A stretch of 64,000 nucleotides of DNA from NCBI GenBank assembly GCA_038748365.1, contig JBCDIZ010000004.1:124001-188000 (forward strand), given 5' to 3'. Source of the DNA: Alterisphingorhabdus sp038748365. GTDB taxonomy: Bacteria > Pseudomonadota > Alphaproteobacteria > Sphingomonadales > Sphingomonadaceae. The position numbers were made by a program, and so were the translations under genes. Under the pieces are notes generated by a model. The model was not told where the DNA came from and did not search any database. It was given only the letters and a program-made list of their open reading frames with translations. Below, piece after piece: positions 45,054 through 53,010 of this stretch (position 1 is the stretch's first letter; the number at the start of each line of letters is the position of its first letter).

Positions 45054-45998
45054 ATGGCCAAAGCCGTTATCTCCGCAATGATCCGACCGCTGCTCGAAGG
45101 GCATTTGCCGGAAGGCATACAACCGGTTTGGTTCATGAGCGCGGATGAGGCAAAGGCGGAAATCGCTGATGCAGACATTGGCTGGGTCGATATGAACGAC
45201 CCGCTGGCGATGAAGGATATTGTGCTTGCGGGGGAAAACCTTAAATGGCTCTCCACCATCTATGCCGGGCTCGATCACTTTCCGGTGACAGAACTCGCCG
45301 AGCGCGGCACGATTGTGACCAATGGTGTAGGTATCAACACCATTGCTGTGGCGGAATATGCCGTAATGGGGATGTTGTCGCTGGCCAAGGGTTACCCCGA
45401 TGTCGTGCGTGCTGCCGATAAGCGCGAATGGCTTGGGGCATCACCAGGGGTAGTAGAGCTTCACGAAACCAAGGCGCTGATCGTTGGCTATGGCGCAATT
45501 GGCCGTGCCATTGGCGAAAGGCTTACCGGTTTTGGTGTTGAGGTGACCGGCGTTGCTCGCACAGCGCGACCGGATCAGGGCATTTTGGGCGCGGATGATT
45601 GGCAGGGTCGCATAGGCGAATTTGACTGGATCGTTCTGGCAACACCATCGACTGCGGAGACAGCATCGCTTCTCGGCAAAGAGGATATCGCCGCGATGAA
45701 GCCGGAGGCATTTCTGGTCAATATCGCGCGCGGTGATTGCGTTGACCAGGATGCGCTGATTGAGGCGCTCTCGGCCAAACGACTCGCCGGTGCGTTTCTC
45801 GATGTGACTACGCCGGAGCCATTGCCTACGGATCATATTCTCTGGTCGCTGCCGAACGTGCAGCTATCGATGCACCTTTCCGGCAGGGCGCAGCAGAAGA
45901 TGTTCCCGCGTTCGGCGGCTCTGTTCTTGCGCAACGCTGCGGCATATGTCGAAGGCAAGCCACTGGAAAATCAGGTTGATCTGACACTTGGCTATTAG
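45054..45998 (+). CDS. D-2-hydroxyacid dehydrogenase family protein
   Basis: A 314-residue NAD(P)-dependent dehydrogenase. The nucleotide-binding motif is VGYGAIGRAIGERL. The catalytic arginine lies in NIARGDCVDQDAL, the glutamate in DVTTPEPLP and the histidine in QLSMHLSGRAQQ, matching the Arg/Glu/His triad of this family. It reduces or oxidises a 2-keto/2-hydroxy acid in the cytoplasm; the exact substrate is unknown. It follows the TM2 gene after 15 bases and may share its transcript, with a terminator-like hairpin just after its stop. Confidence 0.9.
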   Translation: MAKAVISAMIRPLLEGHLPEGIQPVWFMSADEAKAEIADADIGWVDMNDPLAMKDIVLAGENLKWLSTIYAGLDHFPVTELAERGTIVTNGVGINTIAVAEYAVMGMLSLAKGYPDVVRAADKREWLGASPGVVELHETKALIVGYGAIGRAIGERLTGFGVEVTGVARTARPDQGILGADDWQGRIGEFDWIVLATPSTAETASLLGKEDIAAMKPEAFLVNIARGDCVDQDALIEALSAKRLAGAFLDVTTPEPLPTDHILWSLPNVQLSMHLSGRAQQKMFPRSAALFLRNAAAYVEGKPLENQVDLTLGY

Positions 45999-46009
45999 AA
46001 CCTATGGCT

Positions 46010-46035
46010 ATGTAGCGTTTGCTACATCAGTTTTT
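46010..46035 (+). terminator. Rho-independent terminator after the hydroxyacid dehydrogenase gene
   Basis: ATGTAGC (46010-46016) and GCTACAT (46021-46027) form a perfect 7-base-pair stem with a GTTT loop, followed by CAGTTTTT. The stem is short but complete. Confidence 0.6.
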
Positions 46036-46091
46036 CGATGCTGTAATATTGCTGTATTATGTATCGTATCTAAAGGTGACACAGCCAATAA

Positions 46092-46187
46092 AATCCCTTA
46101 TTAGACAAGGGATTGAGGCAGGTGCGTATTGGCGATTCTTGCCCAACAGGGTCGTTGAGTATCATGTTCACCTGTTGGGGGAGAGGG
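46092..46187 (+). promoter_or_regulatory. Structured leader of the acetolactate-synthase-like gene
   Basis: Two perfect hairpins precede the gene: AATCCCTT/AAGGGATT (46092-46114, 7-base loop) and CCCAACAGG/CCTGTTGGG (46142-46150 with 46171-46179). The second ends right where the G-rich ribosome binding site (GGAGAGGG) begins, 18 bases before the ATG at 46197. No leader peptide rich in branched-chain codons was found. Control of translation is inferred. Confidence 0.45.
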
Positions 46188-46196
46188 ACCAAAGTC

Positions 46197-47843
46197 ATGA
46201 CCAAAGCATCCGACCTTTTTATCCAGTGCCTTGAGGAAGAGGGCGTCGAATATATCTTCGGCGTACCCGGCGAAGAAAATCTCGACATGCTGGATAGCCT
46301 GTCGCGTTCGACCAAGATCAAGCTGATCCTGACCCGGCATGAACAGGGCGCGGGCTTTATGGCCGCCACCTATGGCCGCCATACCGGCAAGACTGGCGTG
46401 TGCATGGCAACGCTCGGCCCCGGCGCGACCAATCTCGTCACCGCCGCCGCCTATGCGCAGCTGGGCGGGATGCCGATCCTGATGGTGACCGGGCAGAAGC
46501 CGATCAAGCATTCGAAGCAGGGCCGATTCCAAATTCTCGATGTCGTCGACATGATGGGGCCGATCACAAAATTTACGCACCAGCTGGCCGGTGCCGACAA
46601 TATCCCCAGCCGGGTGCGTGAGGCGATCCGTCTGGCAGAGGAAGAAAAGCCCGGTGCAACGCATATTGAATTTCCCGAAGATGTAGCCGCGGAAGAAACC
46701 GATTCCACGCCGATCACACCCAGCTTGACCCGTCGACCTGTTGCCGAGGCCAAGGCCATTCGCGCGGCGGTGAAGAAGCTGGAAAATGCCAAATCACCGA
46801 TATTGGTACTGGGCGGTGGGGCTAATCGCACGACCACCGGGCGTATGTTGACGCAATTTATCGAGAAAACTGGAATCCCCTTTGTCACCACGCAATTGGG
46901 CAAAGGCGTTGTCGATGAAACCCGCGATGAATTTATGGGCTGCGCAGCTCTTTCCGCCGGAGACTTTGTCCACCGTGCGATTGAAGCAGCGGATGTCATC
47001 GTCAATATCGGTCATGATGTGATCGAAAAACCGCCTTTCTTTATGGAAGCCGATGGTGCTGACGTGATTCATATCTCGATGAACACAGCAGAAGTCGATC
47101 CGGTTTATTTCCCGCAGGTTGAGGTAATTGGCGATATCGGCAATGCCATCTGGCAGATGAAGGAAGATATTGTCGTGTCTTCCGACTGGAATTTTGACAC
47201 GATGTACAAGGCCCGTGCAGCCGAATTGGAACATGCGGACGGCATCGATGACGACGCGCGTTTTCCAATTTTCCCGCCGCATCTGGTAAAGGTCATCCGC
47301 GAAGCGATGCCGGGCGATGGCATTATAGCGCTCGACAATGGCGTCTATAAAATCTGGTTTGCCCGCAATTACAATGCGCACAAGGCCAATACTGTCTTGC
47401 TCGATAATGCACTCGCCAGCATGGGCGCAGGGCTGCCCTCTGCGATGATGTCTGCGATGCTTTATCCCGAACGCAAGGTGATGGCGATCTGTGGCGATGG
47501 CGGCTTTATGATGAACAGCCAGGAGATGGAAACCGCAGTGCGCCTTGGCCTTAATCTCACGGTGCTGATCCTCAATGATAACAGCTATGGCATGATCCGC
47601 TGGAAACAGGCGAATATGGGCTTCAAGGATTGGGGTCTGACCTATGACAATCCCGATTTCGTCAAATATGCCGAAAGCTATGGCGCGCATGGTCATCGCA
47701 TCGAAAGCGCTGAGCATCTGAAAGAAACCATCGATCATTGCCTGTCGAGCGATGGCGTGCATCTCATCGATTGTCCTGTCGACTATTCCGAGAATGACCG
47801 GATTTTAAACCATGAGATCAAGGAATTAAGCGCCAAGGTTTGA
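46197..47843 (+). CDS. Acetolactate-synthase-like TPP-dependent enzyme (large-subunit type)
   Basis: A 548-residue thiamine-diphosphate enzyme. The catalytic glutamate is in TRHEQGAGFMAATYGRHTGK, and the TPP/Mg motif is GDGGFMMNSQEMETAVRLGL followed by NLTVLILNDNSYGMIRWKQ. The three-domain order matches acetolactate synthase, which joins two pyruvates or pyruvate and 2-ketobutyrate. No small regulatory subunit gene (ilvN) is next to it, so it may be a catabolic or specialised relative rather than IlvB. It is followed by an aldehyde dehydrogenase gene. ATG 46197 is favoured by GGGGGAGAGGG upstream. Confidence 0.85.
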   Translation: MTKASDLFIQCLEEEGVEYIFGVPGEENLDMLDSLSRSTKIKLILTRHEQGAGFMAATYGRHTGKTGVCMATLGPGATNLVTAAAYAQLGGMPILMVTGQKPIKHSKQGRFQILDVVDMMGPITKFTHQLAGADNIPSRVREAIRLAEEEKPGATHIEFPEDVAAEETDSTPITPSLTRRPVAEAKAIRAAVKKLENAKSPILVLGGGANRTTTGRMLTQFIEKTGIPFVTTQLGKGVVDETRDEFMGCAALSAGDFVHRAIEAADVIVNIGHDVIEKPPFFMEADGADVIHISMNTAEVDPVYFPQVEVIGDIGNAIWQMKEDIVVSSDWNFDTMYKARAAELEHADGIDDDARFPIFPPHLVKVIREAMPGDGIIALDNGVYKIWFARNYNAHKANTVLLDNALASMGAGLPSAMMSAMLYPERKVMAICGDGGFMMNSQEMETAVRLGLNLTVLILNDNSYGMIRWKQANMGFKDWGLTYDNPDFVKYAESYGAHGHRIESAEHLKETIDHCLSSDGVHLIDCPVDYSENDRILNHEIKELSAKV

Positions 47844-47856
47844 GTGATGCACATAG

Positions 47857-47958
47857 CCCTCTCCCCTTCAGGGGAGAGGGTTGGGAGAGGGGGCTGTCAT
47901 TCAAGCGCAGCACAAGCGGATAACCCCCTCCCTTAATCCCTCCCCTGAAGGGGAGGGA
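47857..47958. repeat. REP-like palindrome pair, copy 2
   Basis: CCCTCTCCCC-TTCA-GGGGAGAGGG (47857-47880) is followed by TTGGGAGAGGG, and in mirror orientation CCCTCCCTTAA precedes TCCCTCCCC-TGAA-GGGGAGGGA (47937-47958). The arms differ in a few bases from copies 1 and 3 but the layout is the same. It fills the gap between the TPP enzyme and the aldehyde dehydrogenase genes. Confidence 0.7.
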
Positions 47959-47975
47959 GATAATGAGGAGCCAAC

Positions 47976-49409
47976 ATGACCCAGTTGAAAGAAATCTATC
48001 CGCTCTATCTCAACAATGTTGCGGTACAGCCTAATACTGATCTGGTTGTCACTGACAAATATACCGGCGAAGTGGCGTTTCGCACTGCATTGGCAACGCC
48101 CGATGTGATCGATGCTGGCATCGCTGGCGCGGTCGGGGCAACTGAGCCGATGGCGCAGATGGCGAGCTATGAGCGGCAGGAAGTGCTCATGCATTGCGTG
48201 TCGCGCTTCAAGGAGCGGTTTGACGAGCTTGCCTATGCCTTGTGCATCGAGGCAGGCAAGCCGATCAAGGATAGCGAGGGTGAGGTCACGCGGCTGATAG
48301 ACACCTTCCGTATCGCCGCCGAGGAATCGGTGCGCATGACCGGCGAGGTCCAGCCGCTCGATATCTCGCCTCGTGCGCGGGGTTATCAGGGGATATGGAA
48401 GCGGGTGCCGATTGGCCCTTGCAGCTTTATCTCGCCGTTCAACTTCCCGCTCAATCTGGCGGCGCACAAGATTGCGCCTGCTATTGCGGTGGGTTGCCCG
48501 TTTGTGATGAAGCCTGCCTCCAAAACGCCATTGGGTGCCATCATCATGGGCGAGGTGCTGGCTGAGACCAACCTGCCCAAAGGGGCCTTTTCCATCTTAC
48601 CTGCCAGCCGTGATGGCGCAGACCTGTTTACCCAGGATGAGCGGCTGAAACTGCTCAGCTTTACCGGCTCGCCTGGCGTTGGCTGGGCGCTCAAGGCCAA
48701 GGCGGGCAAGAAGCCGGTTATATTGGAACTGGGCGGCAATGCGGCGGTGATTATCGATGAGGATGCCGATCTGGATGATGCGCTTGAACGCGTCATCTTC
48801 GGTGCTTTTTATCAGTCTGGGCAGAGCTGTATTGGGGTGCAACGGATCATCATCCATGAGAATGTCTATGACCAGTTTCGCGATATGCTGGTCGTCAAGA
48901 CTGCGGCGCTGATCGCCGGTGACCCGAAGGACCGCAAGACATTTGTCGGCCCGATGATCAGCGAGGGTGAGGCGTCGCGGCTTGATGGCTGGATTCAGGA
49001 GGCTATCAGCGCCGGTGCGACACTACTTGTCGGCGGCAATCGCGAGGGTGCAATGCTGGAAGCAACGCTGCTCGAAAATGTGCCGCGCGACACCAATGCA
49101 GTACGCGAAGAAGCCTTTGGTCCGTTGGCGATCCTGTCAAAATTCAGCGAATTTGACGAGGCGCTTGCCGAGGTAAATGACAGCAAATTCGGGCTACAGG
49201 CAGGCATCTTCACCCGCGATCTGTTCAAGACGCTGGATGCCTGGGACACGCTCGATGTCGGCGGTGTCGTGGTCAATGATGTGCCGAGCTATCGCGTCGA
49301 CAATATGCCCTATGGCGGGGTGAAGGATTCCGGGCTGGGCCGCGAGGGCATTAAATTTGCGATGGAGGATTTGACCGAAATCCGCAATCTGGTGATCCGG
49401 CGCACATAA
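47976..49409 (+). CDS. NAD(P)-dependent aldehyde dehydrogenase
   Basis: A 477-residue aldehyde dehydrogenase. The catalytic cysteine lies in YQSGQSCIGVQRI, the general-base glutamate in VILELGGNAAV, and the asparagine region in SFISPFNFPLNLAAHKIAPA. It oxidises an aldehyde to the acid with NAD(P)+ in the cytoplasm. The sequence resembles the broad lactaldehyde/glyceraldehyde-3-phosphate (non-phosphorylating) branch, but the substrate cannot be fixed. GAGGAG precedes the ATG. It probably works with the TPP enzyme upstream, although a REP-like element separates them. Confidence 0.92.
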   Translation: MTQLKEIYPLYLNNVAVQPNTDLVVTDKYTGEVAFRTALATPDVIDAGIAGAVGATEPMAQMASYERQEVLMHCVSRFKERFDELAYALCIEAGKPIKDSEGEVTRLIDTFRIAAEESVRMTGEVQPLDISPRARGYQGIWKRVPIGPCSFISPFNFPLNLAAHKIAPAIAVGCPFVMKPASKTPLGAIIMGEVLAETNLPKGAFSILPASRDGADLFTQDERLKLLSFTGSPGVGWALKAKAGKKPVILELGGNAAVIIDEDADLDDALERVIFGAFYQSGQSCIGVQRIIIHENVYDQFRDMLVVKTAALIAGDPKDRKTFVGPMISEGEASRLDGWIQEAISAGATLLVGGNREGAMLEATLLENVPRDTNAVREEAFGPLAILSKFSEFDEALAEVNDSKFGLQAGIFTRDLFKTLDAWDTLDVGGVVVNDVPSYRVDNMPYGGVKDSGLGREGIKFAMEDLTEIRNLVIRRT

Positions 49410-49518
49410 AGCCGCGGGAACAGGGGATAATTATTCGCTATTCAACCTTGCATGATGGCCGACAAAGGAGTTTAATGCAGGGAGAGATGGAGGGGTCGCA
49501 TCGTTTGACTTGAGGGAC

Positions 49519-49586
49519 CGGCACAGATTTGTGCCGAACAGCAATGACGATGCAAGATTGCAGCATAGAAGACCGGCCAGCCGGTC
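49519..49586 (+). promoter_or_regulatory. Two perfect palindromes at the start of the cytochrome operon
   Basis: CGGCACA-GATT-TGTGCCG (49519-49536) and GACCGGC-CA-GCCGGTC (49571-49586) lie within 70 bases at the beginning of the first cytochrome gene. They may be operator sites or leader hairpins. If translation starts at 49613, both would lie in the untranslated leader. Confidence 0.4.
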
Positions 49587-51016
49587 GCAGAAGCGGTGTA
49601 TTTGGCCGCATCATGCGTGTTCGCAGTTATCTTAGGCTGCGCCCGACATTGCTTCTGCTCGGCCTTGCCTCCTGTTTCACCATAGTATCACTTCTGGCCA
49701 TTGGTGTGGCCGCACCGGAGCCGGTCCAGGCACAGGCATCATCTGCTGCCATACACGGCACGCATATGGGCGTTGCCAGCTGTGCAGGTTCCACCTGCCA
49801 TGGCCGCAATGAGGCCGATGGCGAGATTGTGCGCCAGGACGAGTTGATGCGCTGGCAGGAAGAATCGACACCCGGCGGCGCGCATAGCCGCGCCTTTCGG
49901 GTGCTGGGCGAACCGCGCAGTCTGGCCATTGGCAAAAAGCTCGGCATTGGCGATCCACGTTCGGCTGAAATGTGCCTTGGCTGTCATGCTACCCCTGCGG
50001 CCAGCACAGGCCCGCGTTTTCAGCTTGGCGATGGTGTCGGCTGCGAGGCGTGTCACGGTCCGGCTGAGGGCTGGCTGTCGAGCCATTATGCCACCGGCAC
50101 CAGTCACGCCAATAATGTCGCGCGCGGCCTGATCCCGCTGGATAACCCCAAGGCGCGCGCCAATGTCTGCCTCGATTGCCATTTCGGCAGTACCAATAAA
50201 GGCCAGTTTGTCGATCACCGGATCATGGCCGCCGGGCATCCGCGTATCTCGTTCGAGCTCGATCTGTTTTCCACCCTACAACAGCATCATGATGAAGATG
50301 CCGACTATATTCAGCGCAAAGGGCGGACATCTTCGGTGCGCTTCTGGGCGGTGGGGCAGGCCATGGCGCTTGACCGTTCGCTCGATCTGTTCTCGCGTCC
50401 GTCCTTTGGTACTGAGGGGCTGTTCCCCGAATTCTATTTCTATGACTGCCATAGCTGTCATCGCCGGATCTATGATGACCCGGATGCTCGCCCAACTTTC
50501 CTGAACAATCCGGGTCGCCCGATCCCTACCGGCATGCCGCCCTATAATGATGAAAATATGATCATGCTGGCTGCGGCGGTGCGGGTCGTCGCGCCTGATC
50601 TGAACAGCGCTTATCAACAACGCACGCGCGCCTTCCACGCTGCCATGGGGCAGGGAAGGCAACAGGCGGTGACCGAAGCGCGCAAGCTCAAACAGTTTGC
50701 GCGCCAGCTTGCGGATCGCTTCTCGCGCAGCAATTTCAGCCGGGCACAGACTTTCGCAATCATGGACAGCATTGCCAGCGAGGCGATATCGCCACGCTTC
50801 ACCGATTATGAGGGTGCGGTGCAGTCGGTAATGGCGGTCGATACGCTGCTTTCCGGGTTGGTCAATGATGGCGCGGTATCGCCGCGCGCGGCCAATGCGC
50901 TGCGCATCCAGATTAATGATGCCTATGCTGCCGTCGCCGAACCCAATGCCTTCCGTCCGACCGCTTTCCGCCGCGAATTGGGCGGTGCGGTGCGTACGAT
51001 CAGGACGCTGAAATAA
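49544..51016 (+). CDS. Multihaem cytochrome c (cytochrome c554-like)
   Basis: A 490-residue exported cytochrome. A signal peptide starts near MRVRSYLRLRPTLLLLGLAS and ends at PEPVQAQA. There are four CXXCH haem sites (CLGCH, CEACH, CLDCH, CHSCH) plus one unusual CX4CH site (CAGSTCH, codons at 49781-49801), so it probably binds five haems in the periplasm. The C-terminal third is helical with no haem motifs. No clear ribosome binding site distinguishes ATG 49544 from ATG 49613; the latter puts the signal peptide at the very N-terminus and may be the true start. The stop overlaps the next gene (TAATG). Confidence 0.82.
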   Translation: MTMQDCSIEDRPAGRRSGVFGRIMRVRSYLRLRPTLLLLGLASCFTIVSLLAIGVAAPEPVQAQASSAAIHGTHMGVASCAGSTCHGRNEADGEIVRQDELMRWQEESTPGGAHSRAFRVLGEPRSLAIGKKLGIGDPRSAEMCLGCHATPAASTGPRFQLGDGVGCEACHGPAEGWLSSHYATGTSHANNVARGLIPLDNPKARANVCLDCHFGSTNKGQFVDHRIMAAGHPRISFELDLFSTLQQHHDEDADYIQRKGRTSSVRFWAVGQAMALDRSLDLFSRPSFGTEGLFPEFYFYDCHSCHRRIYDDPDARPTFLNNPGRPIPTGMPPYNDENMIMLAAAVRVVAPDLNSAYQQRTRAFHAAMGQGRQQAVTEARKLKQFARQLADRFSRSNFSRAQTFAIMDSIASEAISPRFTDYEGAVQSVMAVDTLLSGLVNDGAVSPRAANALRIQINDAYAAVAEPNAFRPTAFRRELGGAVRTIRTLK

Positions 51017-53010
51017 TGGTGATGCGGCGGTTTGTCGGCCTGACTGTGTCAACGGCGCTGCTGCTGGCCAGTGTCAGCGCCTGTGGCGGTGATGATGGCG
51101 GCACAAATCCGCCACCCCCGCCGACACAAGGCCCGGCACCGGGACCAACGCCAACGCCGCCTAGCGGAGGTCTGTTTACACCGCCAGCACGCGAGGCTTT
51201 GACCGTAACCGAGGTGCAGCAGATCATCGCTCAAGCGGCGGGTGAGGCCGAGGCGCGCAATCTGCCTTCGGTCATCGCAGTGGTGGATCGGGTTGGCAAT
51301 GTGCTCGGCGTCTTCCGTATGAATGGTGCCGCCGCAACGGCGCAGACTAGCATCCAGACCGCCAGTGGCCCCAGCAACCCGACCATTGACGCGCAGGGAC
51401 TCGATGTTCCGGCAGAACTTGCCGCCATCGCCAAGGCGATTACCGGCGCCTATCTCTCCAGCGGCGGCAATGCCTTTTCCAGCCGCACCGCCAGTCAGAT
51501 TGTGCAGGAGCATTTTCCGCCAGCACCGACGACTGTGGGGTTGGAAAGCGGCCCGCTTTTCGGAGTGCAGTTCAGCCAGTTGCCCTGTTCTGACCTCAAT
51601 GCCCGCTTTCTGTCAGGCGGCGGGCCGGGGCAGTTTATTGGCCCCAAGCGTTCACCCTTGGGGCTGGCGGCAGATCCCGGCGGATTGCCGCTTTACAAGA
51701 ATGGCGTTGTGGTTGGCGGCATCGGTATAATGGGCGATGGCGATTATGGCTTGGACTTCAATATCCTCGACCGTGACGATGATGATGAAGAAGCGATAGC
51801 GCTGGCCGGACAGCAGAATTTTGTGCCGCCTTCCTCTATCCTTGCGCAGCGTATCACTGTCGATGGCACGTCGCTGCGTTTCAGCGATGCCGAGGCGGAT
51901 GACCTTGCGCCGTTACAGGGCAATTTCGCCGCCATAAACGGAACGTCCGGCGCATTGGTGGCGGTGCGCGGCTATACAAATGGCGGTATTATCGCGGGCA
52001 CCGCCTATGGCACCGAGGCATCGGGCGTGCGCGCCGCTACTTCCTCTGAGTTTGCCAATCCGGACGCCTTTGTCCTCACCGATGGCAGCGGCAATAACCG
52101 CTTCCCAATCCGTGGTGGCACCGATGGTGCTAGCATCGCCCAGCCGCTGAGCACCGTCGAAGTACGTGCTGTCCTTGAAGAAGCCTTTCTGATCCTCAGC
52201 CGAGCCCGCGCACAAATCCGCCGTCCGCTCGACAGCCGGATGCAGGCGACGATCTCACTGGTCGATACCCATGGCGAGATTTTGGGGATTGTCCGCTCGC
52301 CCGACGCGCCGATGTTCGGCACCGACGTGTCGCTGCAAAAGGCGCGCACCGCGGCGTTCTTCTCCAATGCCGTCGCGGCGGAGCAGTTGCTGGCGACACC
52401 GGGCGAAGTGCCTGAATTCGTCCAGCGGGTGCGTGATTTTCTCGGTGATCCCAATGCCCTCACCGGCACTTTCGCCTTTGCTGACCGTTCGGGCGGTAAT
52501 CTGTCGCGGCCCTATTTCCCCGATGGTGAAGTCGGTCGCCCTAATGGTCCGCTGTCGCGTCCGATTGAGCAGTTCAACCCCTTTTCTACCGGGCTGCAGG
52601 TGCAGCTGGTGGCGGGCAACATATTGGAACATGCCAGCTTTGTTGTCGGTGCTGCGGCCAATGACACCGCCAATCGCTGCACCTCTGTGCCCGATGCCGT
52701 GGCGGGACAAAACCGGCTGGAGAACGGTATCCAGATTTTCCCCGGCTCGGTGCCGATCTATCGCGGTAACCAGCTTGTCGGCGGCATTGGCGTCTCCGGC
52801 GATGGCATCGATCAGGACGATATGGTCAGCTTTCTTGGCCTGCATAATGCCGGGGTGCGGCTCGGCACCATCGGCAATGCGCCACCCGATATCCGCGCCG
52901 ACCGGATTGTCGTCGATCTCGGCGATGCGCGGGTGAGACTGCGCTATATCAACTGCCCCTTTGCGCCGTTTCTCGATACGCCACAGCAGAATGTCTGTGA
53001 GGGGCTGTGA
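51016..53010 (+). CDS. Lipoprotein with two GlcG/HbpS-like domains
   Basis: A 664-residue protein. The signal sequence ends in a lipobox-like ASVSAC followed by GGDDGG, and a proline-rich linker leads to the first domain. That domain starts LTVTEVQQIIAQAAGEAEAR and has VIAVVDRVGNVLGVFRM and LYKNGVVVGGIGIMGDG; the second has VEVRAVLEEAFLILSRARAQ, ISLVDTHGEILGIVR and IYRGNQLVGGIGVSGDGIDQ. These are typical of the GlcG/HbpS (haem- and corrinoid-associated) fold, duplicated. It overlaps the cytochrome gene upstream and the barrel gene downstream. A haem- or cofactor-handling role is inferred. Confidence 0.8.
   Translation: MVMRRFVGLTVSTALLLASVSACGGDDGGTNPPPPPTQGPAPGPTPTPPSGGLFTPPAREALTVTEVQQIIAQAAGEAEARNLPSVIAVVDRVGNVLGVFRMNGAAATAQTSIQTASGPSNPTIDAQGLDVPAELAAIAKAITGAYLSSGGNAFSSRTASQIVQEHFPPAPTTVGLESGPLFGVQFSQLPCSDLNARFLSGGGPGQFIGPKRSPLGLAADPGGLPLYKNGVVVGGIGIMGDGDYGLDFNILDRDDDDEEAIALAGQQNFVPPSSILAQRITVDGTSLRFSDAEADDLAPLQGNFAAINGTSGALVAVRGYTNGGIIAGTAYGTEASGVRAATSSEFANPDAFVLTDGSGNNRFPIRGGTDGASIAQPLSTVEVRAVLEEAFLILSRARAQIRRPLDSRMQATISLVDTHGEILGIVRSPDAPMFGTDVSLQKARTAAFFSNAVAAEQLLATPGEVPEFVQRVRDFLGDPNALTGTFAFADRSGGNLSRPYFPDGEVGRPNGPLSRPIEQFNPFSTGLQVQLVAGNILEHASFVVGAAANDTANRCTSVPDAVAGQNRLENGIQIFPGSVPIYRGNQLVGGIGVSGDGIDQDDMVSFLGLHNAGVRLGTIGNAPPDIRADRIVVDLGDARVRLRYINCPFAPFLDTPQQNVCEGL

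Noticed and set aside
46794..47762. 322-codon minus-strand open frame opposite the TPP enzyme
   Set aside because: It is a shadow of a strongly conserved coding gene, with histidine/arginine-rich composition typical of antisense frames.
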